Shown in pieces: positions 63,782-64,000 of a DNA stretch of 64,000 bases (position 1 is the stretch's first letter; each line of letters starts with the position of its first letter). The position numbers and the translations under genes were made by a program. Origin of the DNA: Hyphomicrobiales bacterium (GTDB taxonomy: Bacteria > Pseudomonadota > Alphaproteobacteria > Rhizobiales > RI-29). The notes below the pieces were generated by a model. That model was not told the DNA's origin. It did not search any database and worked only from the letters and a program-made list of their open reading frames with translations. The stretch lies in contig WGLQ01000015.1 in the NCBI GenBank assembly GCA_016125495.1, positions 1 to 64,000 on the forward strand, given 5' to 3'.

Positions 63782-63931
63782 TCAGTTCACGGCGATCGGT
63801 AGAACGGGGTTGCTCGCCGCAGCGCCGGCCGCGCAGACGATCGCAAGGGCAACGGCACCGAGCACGGCCGCAAGACCTTGGACGAGGGTCATCGTCTCGT
63901 TCGTCACTGCGATCATCTCTTGGCGGTTCAT
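63782..63931 (-). CDS. 49-residue membrane peptide
   Basis: This short gene begins at an ATG with GGGAG eight bases upstream. The product (MNRQEMIAVTNETMTLVQG, then LAAVLGAVALAIVCAAGAAA and NPVLPIAVN) has one hydrophobic segment that could be a membrane span or a signal peptide. Codon use is GC-rich at third positions as in real genes of this genome. Function is unknown. It is too short to compare with known families by eye. Confidence 0.6.
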   Translation of the reverse strand: MNRQEMIAVTNETMTLVQGLAAVLGAVALAIVCAAGAAASNPVLPIAVN

Positions 63932-64000
63932 CGTCGTTGCTCCCGGTTCGGCCAATCTGGTGCACGAATGGAAGGGCGAGAGGACATCGGTGCCCAGCCA

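Noticed and set aside
61397-63802. Plus-strand open frame of 801 codons
   Set aside because: Antisense to fhs, whose protein is unmistakable; the plus frame has no family resemblance.

Overview
The window is high-GC, densely packed DNA from an alphaproteobacterium, most like Hyphomicrobiales (Rhizobiales). Pointers are a MucR/Ros regulator, a FeuP/FeuQ-like two-component pair, the ccmIEFH order of cytochrome c maturation genes, a complete gene-transfer-agent (GTA) structural cluster, DUF1491, the DUF1214/DUF1254 pair and an orphan DnaA-domain-IV protein. The genus cannot be named from sequence alone.

Layout. 1-9.6 kb: a poly-C tract, then a poorly characterised envelope block. It has two divergent exported proteins carrying solute-binding domains (one fused to a TAXI-like domain, one to LysM), a single-pass membrane protein with a periplasmic repeat domain, and a two-gene unit of an unknown helical protein and a dynamin-like GTPase. 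9.6-18.6 kb: an alpha/beta-hydrolase-OsmC fusion, ccmIEFH, a 17 kDa-antigen-type lipoprotein, and feuPQ with a small exported PepSY-like protein. 18.7-34.5 kb: one GTA cluster on the minus strand in canonical order: small and large terminase, portal, protease, capsid, connectors, tail tube, chaperones, tape measure, distal tail, hub, peptidase, megatron. It ends in an unusual endolysin fused to a holin-like tail and is preceded by a good sigma70-type promoter with direct repeats.

34.7-43.1 kb: housekeeping and regulatory genes: a YcgN-type protein, a class A penicillin-binding protein, DUF1214/DUF1254 membrane proteins, a 59-residue gene, DUF1491, a peptidoglycan-binding protein, sufE, a DnaA-domain-IV/DUF6456 operon with a CRP-like operator upstream, and mucR. 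43.6-51.2 kb: a ten-gene Mrp/Mnh-type cation-proton antiporter operon (E-F-G-A'-B-C-D-D'-small-D'') with three antiporter-like subunits and no MrpA N-terminal half. 51.4-57.1 kb: plus-strand metabolic genes: msrB, oligopeptidase B, a glutaryl-CoA-dehydrogenase-like flavoprotein, a small membrane protein, threonine aldolase. 57.8-63.9 kb: minus-strand beta-helix membrane protein, glycosyltransferase, formate-tetrahydrofolate ligase and a 49-residue membrane peptide.

Most genes sit in tightly overlapping operons (ATGA or TGATG junctions), which supports the start choices. No tRNA, rRNA, CRISPR array or insertion sequence was recognised. The most interesting parts are the dynamin/solute-binding-domain block, the GTA with its fused lysis protein and repeat-flanked promoter, the CRP-site-controlled DnaA-like operon, and the Mrp-like operon of non-standard composition.
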